Assembly (NCBI RefSeq): GCF_011927785.1
Contig: NZ_JAATJK010000001.1
Coordinates: 744,001-808,000 of the forward strand
DNA length: 64,000 bases
Source of the DNA: Micromonospora profundi
GTDB lineage: Bacteria > Actinomycetota > Actinomycetes > Mycobacteriales > Micromonosporaceae
Reading direction: 5' to 3'
Part shown: positions 34,801-42,745 of the stretch, in pieces
Numbering within the stretch: the stretch's first letter is position 1
Layout: every line of letters begins with the position of its first letter
Translations under genes and position numbers: made by a program
Notes under the pieces: model-generated
Database searches by the model: none
What the model was told of the DNA's origin: nothing
The model's input: only the letters and a program-made list of their open reading frames with translations

Positions 34801-34877
34801 CGGGGGAGTTCCTCGACGAGTACCTGCGGGTCGGCCGCCGCTCCCGCGCCGCCACCGAACGGGTCCTCAATGCCTGA
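31860..34877 (+). CDS. glnE: Bifunctional glutamine synthetase adenylyltransferase/adenylyl-removing enzyme
   Basis: 1005 residues, full length for GlnE. Two nucleotidyltransferase domains are visible. The first, adenylyl-removing, has GKCGGGELNYVSDVDVIFV (about 215-235). The second, adenylylating, has GMGRLGGCESNYLSDADVLFVY (about 730-750). The order fits E. coli GlnE. It adds AMP to a Tyr of GlnA1 under nitrogen sufficiency. The target GlnA1, with its adenylylation Tyr, is encoded 5 kb downstream. The true start is ATG 31860, inside the TGA of the gene before; upstream codons belong to shadow sequence. Confidence 0.95.
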   Translation: MSRPTRTPGRLARYGFGAAEGDGGARAADLLGPDGLRLWLPVEQEPVDERAGELLAALSRAADPDLALRQLHRIVEAEGRTTDGTESPLLAELHTDPGLRRRLIAVLGASSALGDHLVAHPEHSAALRTAPDGLAPLAEGRLEPTDGGNPVAALRTAYRLALLRIAAADLTGGRALEQTMAALSALADATLAAAYEIAVTELADGTERPRLAVVAMGKCGGGELNYVSDVDVIFVAAEDADLPAATLVATRLINICGLVAWPVDAALRPEGNRGPLVRTLASHLAYYRRWARTWEFQALLKARPAAGDLPLAQEWIDQLAPLVWRAAERPEAVEDVRAMRRRIIDHIPPKELEREIKRGPGGLRDIEFAVQLLQLVHGRGDETLRAPGTIPALRALVAGGYVGRADGEALLRGYRFLRSVEHRLQLQALRRTHTVPTEPGALRWLAAALGFTATPGRSAVESFRAEWVTHAAEVRRLHAKLLYRPLLESVARVPADGLRLTPEAARNRLEILGFADPAGALRHLQALTGGVSRTAAIQRTLLPVLLSEFADAPEPDRGLLNYRLVSDKLGSTPWYLRLLRDGGPVARRLARVLALSRYAADLLARDPEALRLLAEENELAPRSREVLREGFVAAAARHNDPVEATRAVRALRRRELVRVACADVLSRAGALAPSPTRPDGAKRPPAGLADITEVGTALSDVTDATLAAALRAARASQPTPEGLRFAVIGMGRLGGCESNYLSDADVLFVYDQPAGTGEAAARTAAQTIAEELRRLLGVPAPDPPLGVDADLRPEGRQGPLVRSLAAYAQYYARWSRVWEAQALLRARFVCGDADLGAEFEAMIDPVRYPAGGLTREQIVEIRRIKARVENERLPRGADPATHTKLGRGALADVEWAVQLVQLRHAGDVPELRGTRTLDALAAAERAGLIDPADAAEMAAGWSLAAQVRNALMLVRGRAGDQLPRHGVELAGVVRLLGRDDPGEFLDEYLRVGRRSRAATERVLNA

Positions 34878-36510
34878 TGCGGTGACCCGCCCCGCCGGGC
34901 AGCGCACCGGAAACGACCGCTCACCGCACGCGGTCTGGGCGCTGGTCACCGGGGCAGCGGTGGCACTCGCCGCCGCGTTCCTCGTCGCGCCACGGATGGG
35001 CACCGACCTCGCCGCCCAGGTGGCGCGTGCCGAGTTCGCCGACAGCTACGGTGGCGCGCCGCTGGACCTCGGTTGGTACGGCGGCGTCAACCAGTACGGG
35101 TACAGCCTGTTCACGGCCAGGTTGGGCGCACTGGTCGGGATGCGTCCGCTGGGGGCGATCGCCGCTGTGGTCGGTGCGGCGGCGCTGGGCTGGCTGTTCA
35201 TCCGGAACCGGGCGCGGCGGCCGCTGCTGGCCGGCCTCCTCGGTGCCGTGGTGCTTGTCGGCAACCTGGCGAGCGGCCGGATCACCTTCGCCGTCGGGTT
35301 GGCGTTCGGGCTGCTGGCGCTGTGCGCGGTAAGCGCGGACCGTCCACCACGTCCGGTTCGGCTGGCGCTCGCGGCTGCCTGCGCTGCCCTCGCCACGGCG
35401 GCGAGCCCTGTCGCCGGCCTGTTCACCGGGCTGGCGGGCGCGGCGTTGCTGCTTGTCGCAGTGCGTCGCGGGGACGGGCCGGGGCGCCCACTGCCGGGTG
35501 GTTGGCGGGTAGAGCGACCCCTCGCCGAAGGGCTCGTCCTGGCTGTCGCGCCCGCTGTCACCCTGGCGCCGATCGCTGTCCTCTTCGGCAACGGAGGCAC
35601 CCAGCCGTACTCGGCCGAATCGATGCGGATAAACGTCGCGCTCGCCGTGCTGGTGGCCGTGGTGCTGCCACGGCGGCGCCGGGTGTTGCGCGTCGGCGCG
35701 TTGCTCACCGTGCTGCTTCTGGTCGGGGCCTACTACGTGCCCAGCCCTATCGGTTCCAACGCGCTGCGACTGCCGATGCTCTTCGCGCTGCCCGTGCTTG
35801 CCGGCTACGCCGCGCTGCCGGGGCCCTGGCTGGCCGGGCTGCTCGCCGCGACAGTCTGGTGGCAGTCGCCGGTGATGACCAGCGACGTCACCCGTGCCGG
35901 CTCCCCGGAGAGCGCCCCGGCGTTCTACCGGCCGCTCGTCGCCGAACTGGAACGGCGGCAGCCCATCGGGCGGGTCGAGGTCGTGCCGCTGCGTGACCAC
36001 TGGGAATCCGCGTACGTGCCACCGACAGTGCCGCTGGCCCGGGGCTGGGAACGCCAGGTGGACAGCGATCGCAACGCGCTGTTCTACGACGGCACCCTGA
36101 ACGAGGCCACCTACGAGCAGTGGCTGCGCGACGAGGCGGTGACCTACGTGGCGATCGCCCCGGACGCCCCCGCCGACCGGTGGGGGCGCGACGAGGCAAC
36201 GCTGATCCGCACCGGTCTGCCGTACCTGCGGGAGGTCTGGAGCGATTCGACCTGGCGCATGTACGCCGTTGTCGATCCGACGCCGCTGGTCGGAGCGCCG
36301 GGCCAACTCGTCACCGCCGACCGGGGCGCGGTCCGGCTCACCGCCACGCCCGGTGACGTGGAGGTACGGGTGCGGTGGTCCCGCTGGCTGTCGCTGACCG
36401 GCCCGGACGGCTGCGTACGGCCCGGTGCGGACGGGTGGACCGAGGTGCGCGTCCGCACCCCCGGTGACTACACGATCTCCAGCAGCCTCACGCCAACGGG
36501 CCACTGCTGA
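34870..36510 (+). CDS. Polytopic membrane protein, GT-C-like
   Basis: 546 residues with about ten transmembrane helices in the first 330 (from VWALVTGAAVALAAAFLVAPR to LAGLLAATVWWQ) and an extracytoplasmic C-terminal domain (about 335-546) of beta type. An early loop has acidic-aromatic residues (GGAPLDLGWYGGVNQYGYS), as in GT-C glycosyltransferases. It overlaps glnE by 8 bases. It precedes two MptB-like mannosyltransferase genes, so a cell-envelope lipoglycan role is plausible. The family is not certain. Confidence 0.6.
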   Translation: MPDAVTRPAGQRTGNDRSPHAVWALVTGAAVALAAAFLVAPRMGTDLAAQVARAEFADSYGGAPLDLGWYGGVNQYGYSLFTARLGALVGMRPLGAIAAVVGAAALGWLFIRNRARRPLLAGLLGAVVLVGNLASGRITFAVGLAFGLLALCAVSADRPPRPVRLALAAACAALATAASPVAGLFTGLAGAALLLVAVRRGDGPGRPLPGGWRVERPLAEGLVLAVAPAVTLAPIAVLFGNGGTQPYSAESMRINVALAVLVAVVLPRRRRVLRVGALLTVLLLVGAYYVPSPIGSNALRLPMLFALPVLAGYAALPGPWLAGLLAATVWWQSPVMTSDVTRAGSPESAPAFYRPLVAELERRQPIGRVEVVPLRDHWESAYVPPTVPLARGWERQVDSDRNALFYDGTLNEATYEQWLRDEAVTYVAIAPDAPADRWGRDEATLIRTGLPYLREVWSDSTWRMYAVVDPTPLVGAPGQLVTADRGAVRLTATPGDVEVRVRWSRWLSLTGPDGCVRPGADGWTEVRVRTPGDYTISSSLTPTGHC

Positions 36511-36549
36511 CGGTGCCTGCCGTCGGGCACCTACCCGGGTGCTGGCAGC

Positions 36550-37959
36550 ATGTCGGACGTGCCTTCCCACCTCGCGCGCTGGACCGGCCTGGCCGGCGCG
36601 ACGCTGCTCGCGCTGTCCGCCTTCCTCGGCGGCGCGTTCCCCGGCGGCCCCCTGCGCAGCACCCCGGTCAGCATCTGGCAGGGCACCAACGGCCCGCTGA
36701 TCCTGGCCGCCTGGCTGGTCGGCACCGGCCTCATGGCGTACGCCTGGTGGGCTCTGCGTGACGGGGGGCCGTCGACCCGCTGGGCTCTGATCACGGTGGG
36801 GCTGTGGATGCTGCCGCTGCTGATCGCACCGCCCTTCGGCAGCCGGGACGTGTACGCGTACACCTGCCAGGGCGCCAGCTTCGCCGGCGGCATCAGTCCG
36901 TACGAGCAGGGGGTCTCCGCCCTGCCCTGCCCCTGGCTGGAGACGGTTTCCCCCATCTGGCGGGACACCCCGGCGCCGTACGGACCGCTGTTCGTGCTCA
37001 TCGCCGGCGCCGTCGTCAAGGCGACCGGTTCGCTTACCGCCAGCATCGTGCTGTTCCGGGCGTTGTCGCTTGTCGGCGTGGTGCTGAGCGCGTGGGCGCT
37101 GCCGGTGCTGGCGCGTCGGGCCGGCGTGCCGGCCAAGCGGGCCGTGTGGCTGGCGCTGGGCTCCCCGCTGATCGCCGCGCACCTGATCGGTGGTCCACAC
37201 AACGACGTGCTGATGCTCGCCGCGCTTGTCGGTGGGCTCGCAGTGGTGGCGTCCCACCCGGGTCGGCCCGGCATGCTGCTGGTCGGCGGCCTACTGCTCG
37301 GCGTCGCCGTGGCGATCAAGAGCACCGCCGTGGTGGTGGTGCCGTTCGCCGCGCTGGCGGCCACCGCCGGACCGTACCGGATCCGCACGCTGATCCGCGA
37401 CGGCGGCTGGGTGGTCGGTGGGGCGGTCGCCGCCGTCGTGGCAGTGACAGTCGCGGGCGGGCTGGACTTCGGCTGGGTCGGCGGGCTGTCCCAGGGCGGT
37501 GCCGCCGTCGCCTGGACGTCCCCGCCGACTGCCGTCGGGCAGACCATCGGCTACATCGCGGCACTGTTCGGCGGCCACGTCGACGCGCTGCCGGTGACCC
37601 GCGGGATCGCCGTCGTGCTGCTGGCCGTCCTCCTCGTCTGGCTCTGGTGGCGGGCACGAACCCGCGACCCGCTGTACTACGCCGGCCTCGCGCTCGCCGT
37701 CACTGTCGCACTCTCACCCGTGGTGCATCCCTGGTACTGGACGTGGCCGCTCTTCGTACTGGCTGCCACCGCCCGGCGTACCGGCTGGTTCGTCGTGGTC
37801 GCGCTCGTCGCGTCGTTCCTGGTGCTGCCCAACGGCATCGGGCTGCCCCGGTTTACCAAGACGGTCGGTGCGCCGCTGATGACGCTGTTGGTGATCGTGG
37901 TGGTCATCTGGTTGGTACGGTCGGCTCGGGCGGCCCGGCAGCCGGTCGCCACCGACTGA
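36550..37959 (+). CDS. Polyprenol-phosphomannose-dependent alpha-1,6-mannosyltransferase, MptB-like
   Basis: 469 residues with about 13 membrane helices. Signatures of the GT-C/MptB family are visible: PPFGSRDVYAYTCQGASFAGG (SRDVY motif), SPIWRDTPAPYGPLFV and GGPHNDVLMLAALVGGLAVV. MptB builds the alpha-1,6-mannan core of lipomannan from polyprenol-phosphate mannose. The gene is adjacent to a paralogue (next feature) sharing the same motifs. Confidence 0.85.
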   Translation: MSDVPSHLARWTGLAGATLLALSAFLGGAFPGGPLRSTPVSIWQGTNGPLILAAWLVGTGLMAYAWWALRDGGPSTRWALITVGLWMLPLLIAPPFGSRDVYAYTCQGASFAGGISPYEQGVSALPCPWLETVSPIWRDTPAPYGPLFVLIAGAVVKATGSLTASIVLFRALSLVGVVLSAWALPVLARRAGVPAKRAVWLALGSPLIAAHLIGGPHNDVLMLAALVGGLAVVASHPGRPGMLLVGGLLLGVAVAIKSTAVVVVPFAALAATAGPYRIRTLIRDGGWVVGGAVAAVVAVTVAGGLDFGWVGGLSQGGAAVAWTSPPTAVGQTIGYIAALFGGHVDALPVTRGIAVVLLAVLLVWLWWRARTRDPLYYAGLALAVTVALSPVVHPWYWTWPLFVLAATARRTGWFVVVALVASFLVLPNGIGLPRFTKTVGAPLMTLLVIVVVIWLVRSARAARQPVATD

Positions 37960-37973
37960 GGGAAGGTGCGCCG

Positions 37974-39506
37974 GTGACCGCTCCCGGTGCACCTCCGCCG
38001 TCCGACCGGCCCTCCGGGCCGCCGCCTGATCCGCCGTCGTCTGTTTCGTCGGGGGTGGCTTTGGCTGTCCGGTACGGCGGGCTGGCCGGTGCCGCTCTGC
38101 TCGCCGTGGCCGGGTATCTCGGCGGGGCGCTGCCCGACTCCCCGCTCGGCGCCACACCCGCGTCGATCTGGCGAGCCCCGGGCGGCCCCGCCACGCTGAT
38201 CTGCTGGCTCGCCGGCACCGCGCTGCTGGTCGGCGCGTGGTGGTCGTTGCGCGCAGGTGCGCCGTCGACCCGCTGGGCGTACGTCACCGCCGGGCTGTGG
38301 GCACTGCCGCTGCTTGTCGCGCCGCCGCTGGGCAGCCGGGACGTCTACTCGTACGCCTGCCAGGGCTGGACGTACGCGCACGGCGTCGACCCGTACACAG
38401 TGGGGGTGGCGGCGGCGGGCTGCCCCTGGGTGGACACGGTGGCGCCGATCTGGCGGGACACCCCGGCACCGTACGGGCCGGTGTTCGTGCTGCTCGCGGC
38501 GCTCGCGGTCAGCCTCGGCGGTGGGCTCACCGGCACTGTCGTGCTGCTACGCGTGATCGCCGTGGCGGGGCTGCTGCTTGCCGCGTTCTGCCTGCCCGGG
38601 TTGGCGCGCGCAGTCGGGGTGCCGACCCGGCGGGCGGCCTGGCTGACGCTGGCCGGACCGCTGGTCGGCGTACACCTGGTGGCTGGCGCGCACAACGACG
38701 CGGTGATGCTCGGACTGCTGCTGTGCGGGCTGCTGGTGGTGGTCCGTCAACCCGGCCGGCCGTCGGCGCTGCTGTTCGCCGGGGTGCTGCTCGGGCTGGC
38801 CGTGACGGTGAAGGCCAGCGCCGTGGTGGTGGTGCCGTTCGCCGTACTGGCCGGCGTGCACGGCCGGTACACAGTGCGGGCGCTGCTGCGCGACGGTGGC
38901 TGGCTGGCCGGCGGGCTGCTCGGCGCGGTGCTGGTCACGTCTGCGTTGTCCGGCCTCGGGTTCGGCTGGGTGGGCGGGCTGACCCACAGCGGGGACTCCG
39001 AGCAGTGGACGTCGCCGCCCACAGCCGTCGGGCTGGTCGTTGACTACGCGGGCGCGCTGGTCAGCCGGGACCCCCAGGCCGTGCCGGTGGCCCGGGCGGT
39101 CGCGTTGCTGCTGCTCGCCGGAGTGCTCGTGGTGCTGTGGTGGCGGGCCTGGCAGGCGCTGCGCGGGTTGAACGACGTACGGCGGCGGGTGACCCGGATC
39201 GAGGCGGCTCGCCCCCGGGTGGCGCTGAGCGGTGCGGCGCTGGCGCTGGTCGCCACCGTGGTGCTGTCCCCGGTCTTCCACCCCTGGTACGCGACCTGGC
39301 CGCTGGCGCTGCTGGCGCTCACCGCAACACGGACGACGTGGTTCCTGGTGCCGGCCGCGGTGGCGGCGTTCCTGGCCCTGCCGGACGGCACCAACCTGGC
39401 CCGCTTCACAAAGGCCCCTGGCGCGCTGGCGATGACGGCGCTGCTCGTGGTGGTGGTCGTGCGGCGCGTACGCCCCGGCGCCCGCCCCGCCGAACACGCT
39501 CCGTGA
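37974..39506 (+). CDS. MptB-like mannosyltransferase, tandem paralogue
   Basis: 510 residues from GTG 37974, found 14 bases after the previous gene. All MptB motifs recur: PPLGSRDVYSYACQGWTYA, APIWRDTPAPYGPVFV, and AGAHNDAVMLGLLLCGLLVV. A Pro/Ser-rich N-terminal extension and a cytoplasmic loop insertion (LRGLNDVRRRVTRIEAARP) set it apart. The duplication is old given the divergence outside motifs. The two copies could add mannose at initiation and elongation or to different acceptors. Confidence 0.85.
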   Translation: MTAPGAPPPSDRPSGPPPDPPSSVSSGVALAVRYGGLAGAALLAVAGYLGGALPDSPLGATPASIWRAPGGPATLICWLAGTALLVGAWWSLRAGAPSTRWAYVTAGLWALPLLVAPPLGSRDVYSYACQGWTYAHGVDPYTVGVAAAGCPWVDTVAPIWRDTPAPYGPVFVLLAALAVSLGGGLTGTVVLLRVIAVAGLLLAAFCLPGLARAVGVPTRRAAWLTLAGPLVGVHLVAGAHNDAVMLGLLLCGLLVVVRQPGRPSALLFAGVLLGLAVTVKASAVVVVPFAVLAGVHGRYTVRALLRDGGWLAGGLLGAVLVTSALSGLGFGWVGGLTHSGDSEQWTSPPTAVGLVVDYAGALVSRDPQAVPVARAVALLLLAGVLVVLWWRAWQALRGLNDVRRRVTRIEAARPRVALSGAALALVATVVLSPVFHPWYATWPLALLALTATRTTWFLVPAAVAAFLALPDGTNLARFTKAPGALAMTALLVVVVVRRVRPGARPAEHAP

Positions 39507-39512
39507 CACGCG

Positions 39513-39563
39513 CGCGCCGCCAAGATCGTGCAACATCCAGGATCGAGCACGATCTTCGGCGCG
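39513..39563. repeat. Intergenic palindrome
   Basis: CGCGCCGCCAAGATCGTGC (39513-39531) and GCACGATCTTCGGCGCG (39547-39563) pair with a two-base bulge. The core AAGATCGTGC...GCACGATCTT looks like other palindromic units in this group of genomes. Confidence 0.5.
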
Positions 39564-39575
39564 GGGCGTTGCAAA

Positions 39576-39616
39576 CGGCCGGGCCGGCTCCGCGAGGTGC
39601 GGAGCCGGCCCGGCCG
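39576..39616. terminator. Bidirectional terminator between the mannosyltransferase and glnA
   Basis: An uninterrupted 18-bp GC-rich stem (39576-39593 with 39599-39616) and a 5-base loop. Both convergent genes end next to it. Confidence 0.8.
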
Positions 39617-39632
39617 GTGCTGTAGCGACTAC

Positions 39633-41057
39633 TCAGCAGTCGTAGTACATGGCGAACTCGTGCGGGGTCGGGCGCAGACGCACCGGGTCGACCTCGTTGG
39701 CGCGCTTCCAGTCGACCCAGGTGGAGATCAGGTCGGGGGTGAAGACGCCACCGTCGAGCAGGTAGTCGTGGTCGGCCTCCAGCGAGTCGAGCACGGCCGG
39801 CAGCGAGCCCGGCACCTGCTTGACGTCGCCCCACTCCTCCGGCGGGAGGTCGTAGAGGTCCTTGTCGATCGGCGTCGGCGGCTCGATCTTGCTCTTGATG
39901 CCGTCCAGGCCGGCCATCATCATCGCCGAGAAGGCGAGGTAGACGTTGGCCGACGGGTCCGGCACGCGGAACTCGACGCGCTTGGCCTTCGGGTTGCTGC
40001 CGGTCACCGGGATGCGGGTGCAGGCGGAGCGGTTGCGCTGCGAGTAGACCAGGTTGACCGGCGCCTCGAAGCCCGGCACCAGGCGACGGTACGAGTTGAC
40101 CGTCGGGTTGGTGAAGGCCAGCAGCGACGGCGCGTGGTGCAGCAGACCGCCGATGTACCAGCGGGCGGTGTCGGACAGGCCCGCGTAGCCGGTCTCGTCG
40201 TAGAAGAGCGGCTCACCGTTGAGCCAGAGGCTCTGGTGGGTGTGCATGCCGGAGCCGTTGTCACCGAACAGCGGCTTGGGCATGAAGGTGGCGGTCTTGC
40301 CGTTGGCCCAGGCCTCGTTCTTCACGATGTACTTGAAGAGCTGGAGCTGGTCGGCGGCGTGCAGCAGCGTCGAGAACCGGTAGTTGATCTCGGACTGGCC
40401 GGCGGTGCCCACCTCGTGGTGCGAGCGCTCCACGGTGAAGCCGGTGTCGACGAGCCGGCGCACGATCGAGTCGCGCAGGTCGGCGTAGTGGTCGACCGGC
40501 GGCACCGGGAAGTAGCCGCCCTTGTACGCGGTCTTGTAGCCGCGGTTGCCGCCCGGCTCCTCGCGGCCGGTGTTCCACGCGCCCTCGACCGAGTCGATGT
40601 AGTAGAACGACTGGTGCGCCGAGGTCTCGTGGCGGATCGAGTCGAAGATGTAGAACTCCGCCTCGGCGCCGAAGTAGGCGGTGTCGGCGATGCCGCTCGC
40701 GGCCAGGTACGCCTCGGCCTTCTTCGCGACGTTGCGGGGGTCGCGGGTGTAGGCCTCACGGGTGAACGGGTCGTGGATGAAGAAGTTGAGCGCGAGGGTC
40801 TTCTGCGCACGGAAGGGGTCGATGAATGCGGATGCGACGTCCGGGAGCAGGAGCATGTCCGACTCGTGGATCGCCTGGAATCCGCGGATCGACGAACCGT
40901 CGAACGCAAGGCCATCGGTGAAGAGGTCGTCGTTGACAGACTCGACCGGCAGGTTGAAGTGCTGCATCACGCCGGGCAGGTCACAGAAACGAACGTCGAC
41001 GAACTTCACGTCCTCGTTCTTGAGGTATCGCAGCAGTTCCTCGGGGTTGGCGAACAC
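39633..41057 (-). CDS. glnA: Glutamine synthetase type I, adenylylatable
   Basis: 474 residues, the main ammonium-assimilating GlnA1. Complete core: [18 protein letters not shown], the Mg-binding [42 protein letters not shown] and [17 protein letters not shown]. The adenylylation loop DLYDLPPEE has its Tyr at about 402, so it is a substrate for GlnE. The start is GTG 41057, with AGGAGG right before it. A GlnR-type box lies about 90 bases upstream on the same strand. Confidence 0.96.
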   Translation of the reverse strand: MFANPEELLRYLKNEDVKFVDVRFCDLPGVMQHFNLPVESVNDDLFTDGLAFDGSSIRGFQAIHESDMLLLPDVASAFIDPFRAQKTLALNFFIHDPFTREAYTRDPRNVAKKAEAYLAASGIADTAYFGAEAEFYIFDSIRHETSAHQSFYYIDSVEGAWNTGREEPGGNRGYKTAYKGGYFPVPPVDHYADLRDSIVRRLVDTGFTVERSHHEVGTAGQSEINYRFSTLLHAADQLQLFKYIVKNEAWANGKTATFMPKPLFGDNGSGMHTHQSLWLNGEPLFYDETGYAGLSDTARWYIGGLLHHAPSLLAFTNPTVNSYRRLVPGFEAPVNLVYSQRNRSACTRIPVTGSNPKAKRVEFRVPDPSANVYLAFSAMMMAGLDGIKSKIEPPTPIDKDLYDLPPEEWGDVKQVPGSLPAVLDSLEADHDYLLDGGVFTPDLISTWVDWKRANEVDPVRLRPTPHEFAMYYDC

Positions 41058-41138
41058 ACATCCTCCTGGCACGTCCAACGGGGTGGCTAGGCTTTCGGCG
41101 ACGCTATGGCCGGGGGGTTGCCCGGCCATGTCTCCTGT

Positions 41139-41154
41139 GTTTCTGCCGTGTTAC
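41139..41154 (-). promoter_or_regulatory. GlnR-binding site upstream of glnA
   Basis: On the glnA strand the sequence is GTAAC-ACGGCA-GAAAC. It fits the actinobacterial GlnR half-site pair gTnAC-N6-GaAAC exactly. The position, 82-97 bases before the start, suits activation or repression by nitrogen status. Confidence 0.65.
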
Positions 41155-41320
41155 GTCACTCCCGGAGCGTCAGCAACGCTCCTGTTCACGTACTCAGACC
41201 GCGTGATCCACGATACCGGCTGGGGCAGTGTAATGACATCTGATGCCAATAGCCCGATTCGGCACGCGGTGCTGGCGGTACTCGTGGCCCTGATTTCTGA
41301 CACGGATACCCTTGATCACT

Positions 41321-41719
41321 GTGACCAATCCGCACGCCCCGGCAGCGCCGGCCACCGACCCCACCTTCACCCCGCCGACCCTGGGACGGCGGTTCGGAGC
41401 GCTGATCATCGACTGGGTGCTCTGCCTGCTGGTGGCAAACATCTTCGCCGACCCGGTGCGCGACGGCTGGGCGCCGGTGCTGGTGCTGATCCTGGAGTAC
41501 GGCATCTTCCTCGGCCTGTTCGCCCAGACACCAGGCATGTACATCACGAAGATCCGCTGCGTGAACTGGCTCGACGGCGGTCGGATCGGCCTGCTCCGGG
41601 CGTTGGGCCGCGGAGTGCTGCTGGCCCTGGTCGTACCCGCACTGATCATGGACGAGCACCGTCGCGGCCTGCACGACCGGCTCACCGGCTCGGTCATCGT
41701 CGACGCGCCCCGGTCCTGA
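41321..41719 (+). CDS. RDD-family membrane protein
   Basis: 132 residues with three transmembrane helices and the RDD signature: TLGRRFGALIIDWVLCLLVA (the R..D helix), TPGMYITKIRCVNWLDGGRIGLLRALGR, and RRGLHDRLTGSVIV. Function unknown; some relatives are Na+/H+ antiporters. GTG 41321 is preferred; a TTG three codons earlier is possible. It faces glnA from the other direction. Confidence 0.85.
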   Translation: MTNPHAPAAPATDPTFTPPTLGRRFGALIIDWVLCLLVANIFADPVRDGWAPVLVLILEYGIFLGLFAQTPGMYITKIRCVNWLDGGRIGLLRALGRGVLLALVVPALIMDEHRRGLHDRLTGSVIVDAPRS

Positions 41720-41788
41720 CCTCACAGGGCGGGTCCGGCGCAGACTGACCACCGCCGCGGCGCCCGGACAGCGCCGGCACAACGCGCG

Positions 41789-41817
41789 GGAGCCGGGCCC
41801 GTGGTGGGCCCGGCTCC
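41789..41817. terminator. Bidirectional terminator between RDD and DUF4191 genes
   Basis: A perfect 12-bp stem, GGAGCCGGGCCC (41789-41800) and GGGCCCGGCTCC (41806-41817), with the 5-base loop GTGGT between convergent genes. Confidence 0.8.
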
Positions 41818-41840
41818 TCACACGGTGTACGTCGGAGGTG

Positions 41841-42530
41841 TCAGCGCCCCCGCGACTGGCGGAACGCGCCGCCCTGCGGCCGCATGTTCTTCGGGATCGC
41901 GCCCTTGGGCATCTGTGGCCGGGCGGTGAGTGCCTTGAGCCGCTTGTCCAGCGCGTTGACGTCCTTGCCGCTGAGCGCGCGGGGCAGCCGCAGCAGGGTC
42001 GTGCGCAGCTTGCGGACCGGCAGCTCGCCCTCCTCCTGCCCGATCACGTAGTCGTGCAGGGGAGCGGAGCCGATCACCTTGGCCAGCCGCCGCTTCTCCT
42101 GCCCGAGCAGGCCGCGTACCCGCTGCGGGTTGCCCTCGGCCAGCAGGATCACGCCGGGCCGGCCGATCACCAGGTGCACCATGTCCATCTGGGTCGTGGA
42201 GCTGACGGCCGGGGTCACCCGCCAGTCGCCGCGCATGTTCTCCATGATCTGCGCCGCCGCGCCGGGCTGCCCCTCGGCGGCGTTCATCATCGCCTTGTTG
42301 GACCGCAGGTTCAGCACGATCAGCACCGCGAGCAGGGTGAACAGGATGCCCACCGGCAGCCAGATCCAGCTCCAGAGGATGACCGCGGCCACGGTGAGGG
42401 CGAGGGGGATGAGCACCGCGGCGGCGACCAGAGGCGTGAACCACCGGTCCTGCTTGGCGGTGAACTTGAACACCATCCCGATCTGCTTCAGCCGCTGGCC
42501 GAACGAGACCTTCTCCTGGGGCTTTGCCAT
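41841..42530 (-). CDS. DUF4191 domain membrane protein
   Basis: 229 residues from ATG 42530. Two hydrophobic helices (FTPLVAAAVLIPLALTVAAVILWSW and LPVGILFTLLAVLIVL) early on, then a soluble domain that keeps the DUF4191 pattern (MMNAAEGQPGAAAQIMENMRGDWRVTPAV, LVIGRPGVILLAEG). Function unknown; it is a conserved actinobacterial gene usually near lipoate or glutamine synthetase genes, as here. The frame before the ATG is not coding. Confidence 0.85.
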   Translation of the reverse strand: MAKPQEKVSFGQRLKQIGMVFKFTAKQDRWFTPLVAAAVLIPLALTVAAVILWSWIWLPVGILFTLLAVLIVLNLRSNKAMMNAAEGQPGAAAQIMENMRGDWRVTPAVSSTTQMDMVHLVIGRPGVILLAEGNPQRVRGLLGQEKRRLAKVIGSAPLHDYVIGQEEGELPVRKLRTTLLRLPRALSGKDVNALDKRLKALTARPQMPKGAIPKNMRPQGGAFRQSRGR

Positions 42531-42745
42531 GCCGCAGAGTCTAGTGGGCGCCGCCGACCCTGTTGATCCGCGTCCGGGTGCTCGTCGGCTGAGCACCGTA
42601 CGTCCCCTCGGACGCCGGGGCTGCCCGCGTGCGTGGCCGGGCTAGGGGAGGGTGCGGTCCCGGTACGCCGGGATGTCAGGTGTCCCCGGAAAGGGGTACA
42701 CCGGGCCGGCCGGGTTGCCGGGTGTGATGCCTCGCGGGTCCGAGA

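Noticed and set aside
31707-35003. A 1098-codon minus-strand open frame opposite glnE.
   Set aside because: It is the antisense shadow of a high-GC gene; the sequence is Gly/Arg/Gln-rich with no motif, and glnE has full motifs.
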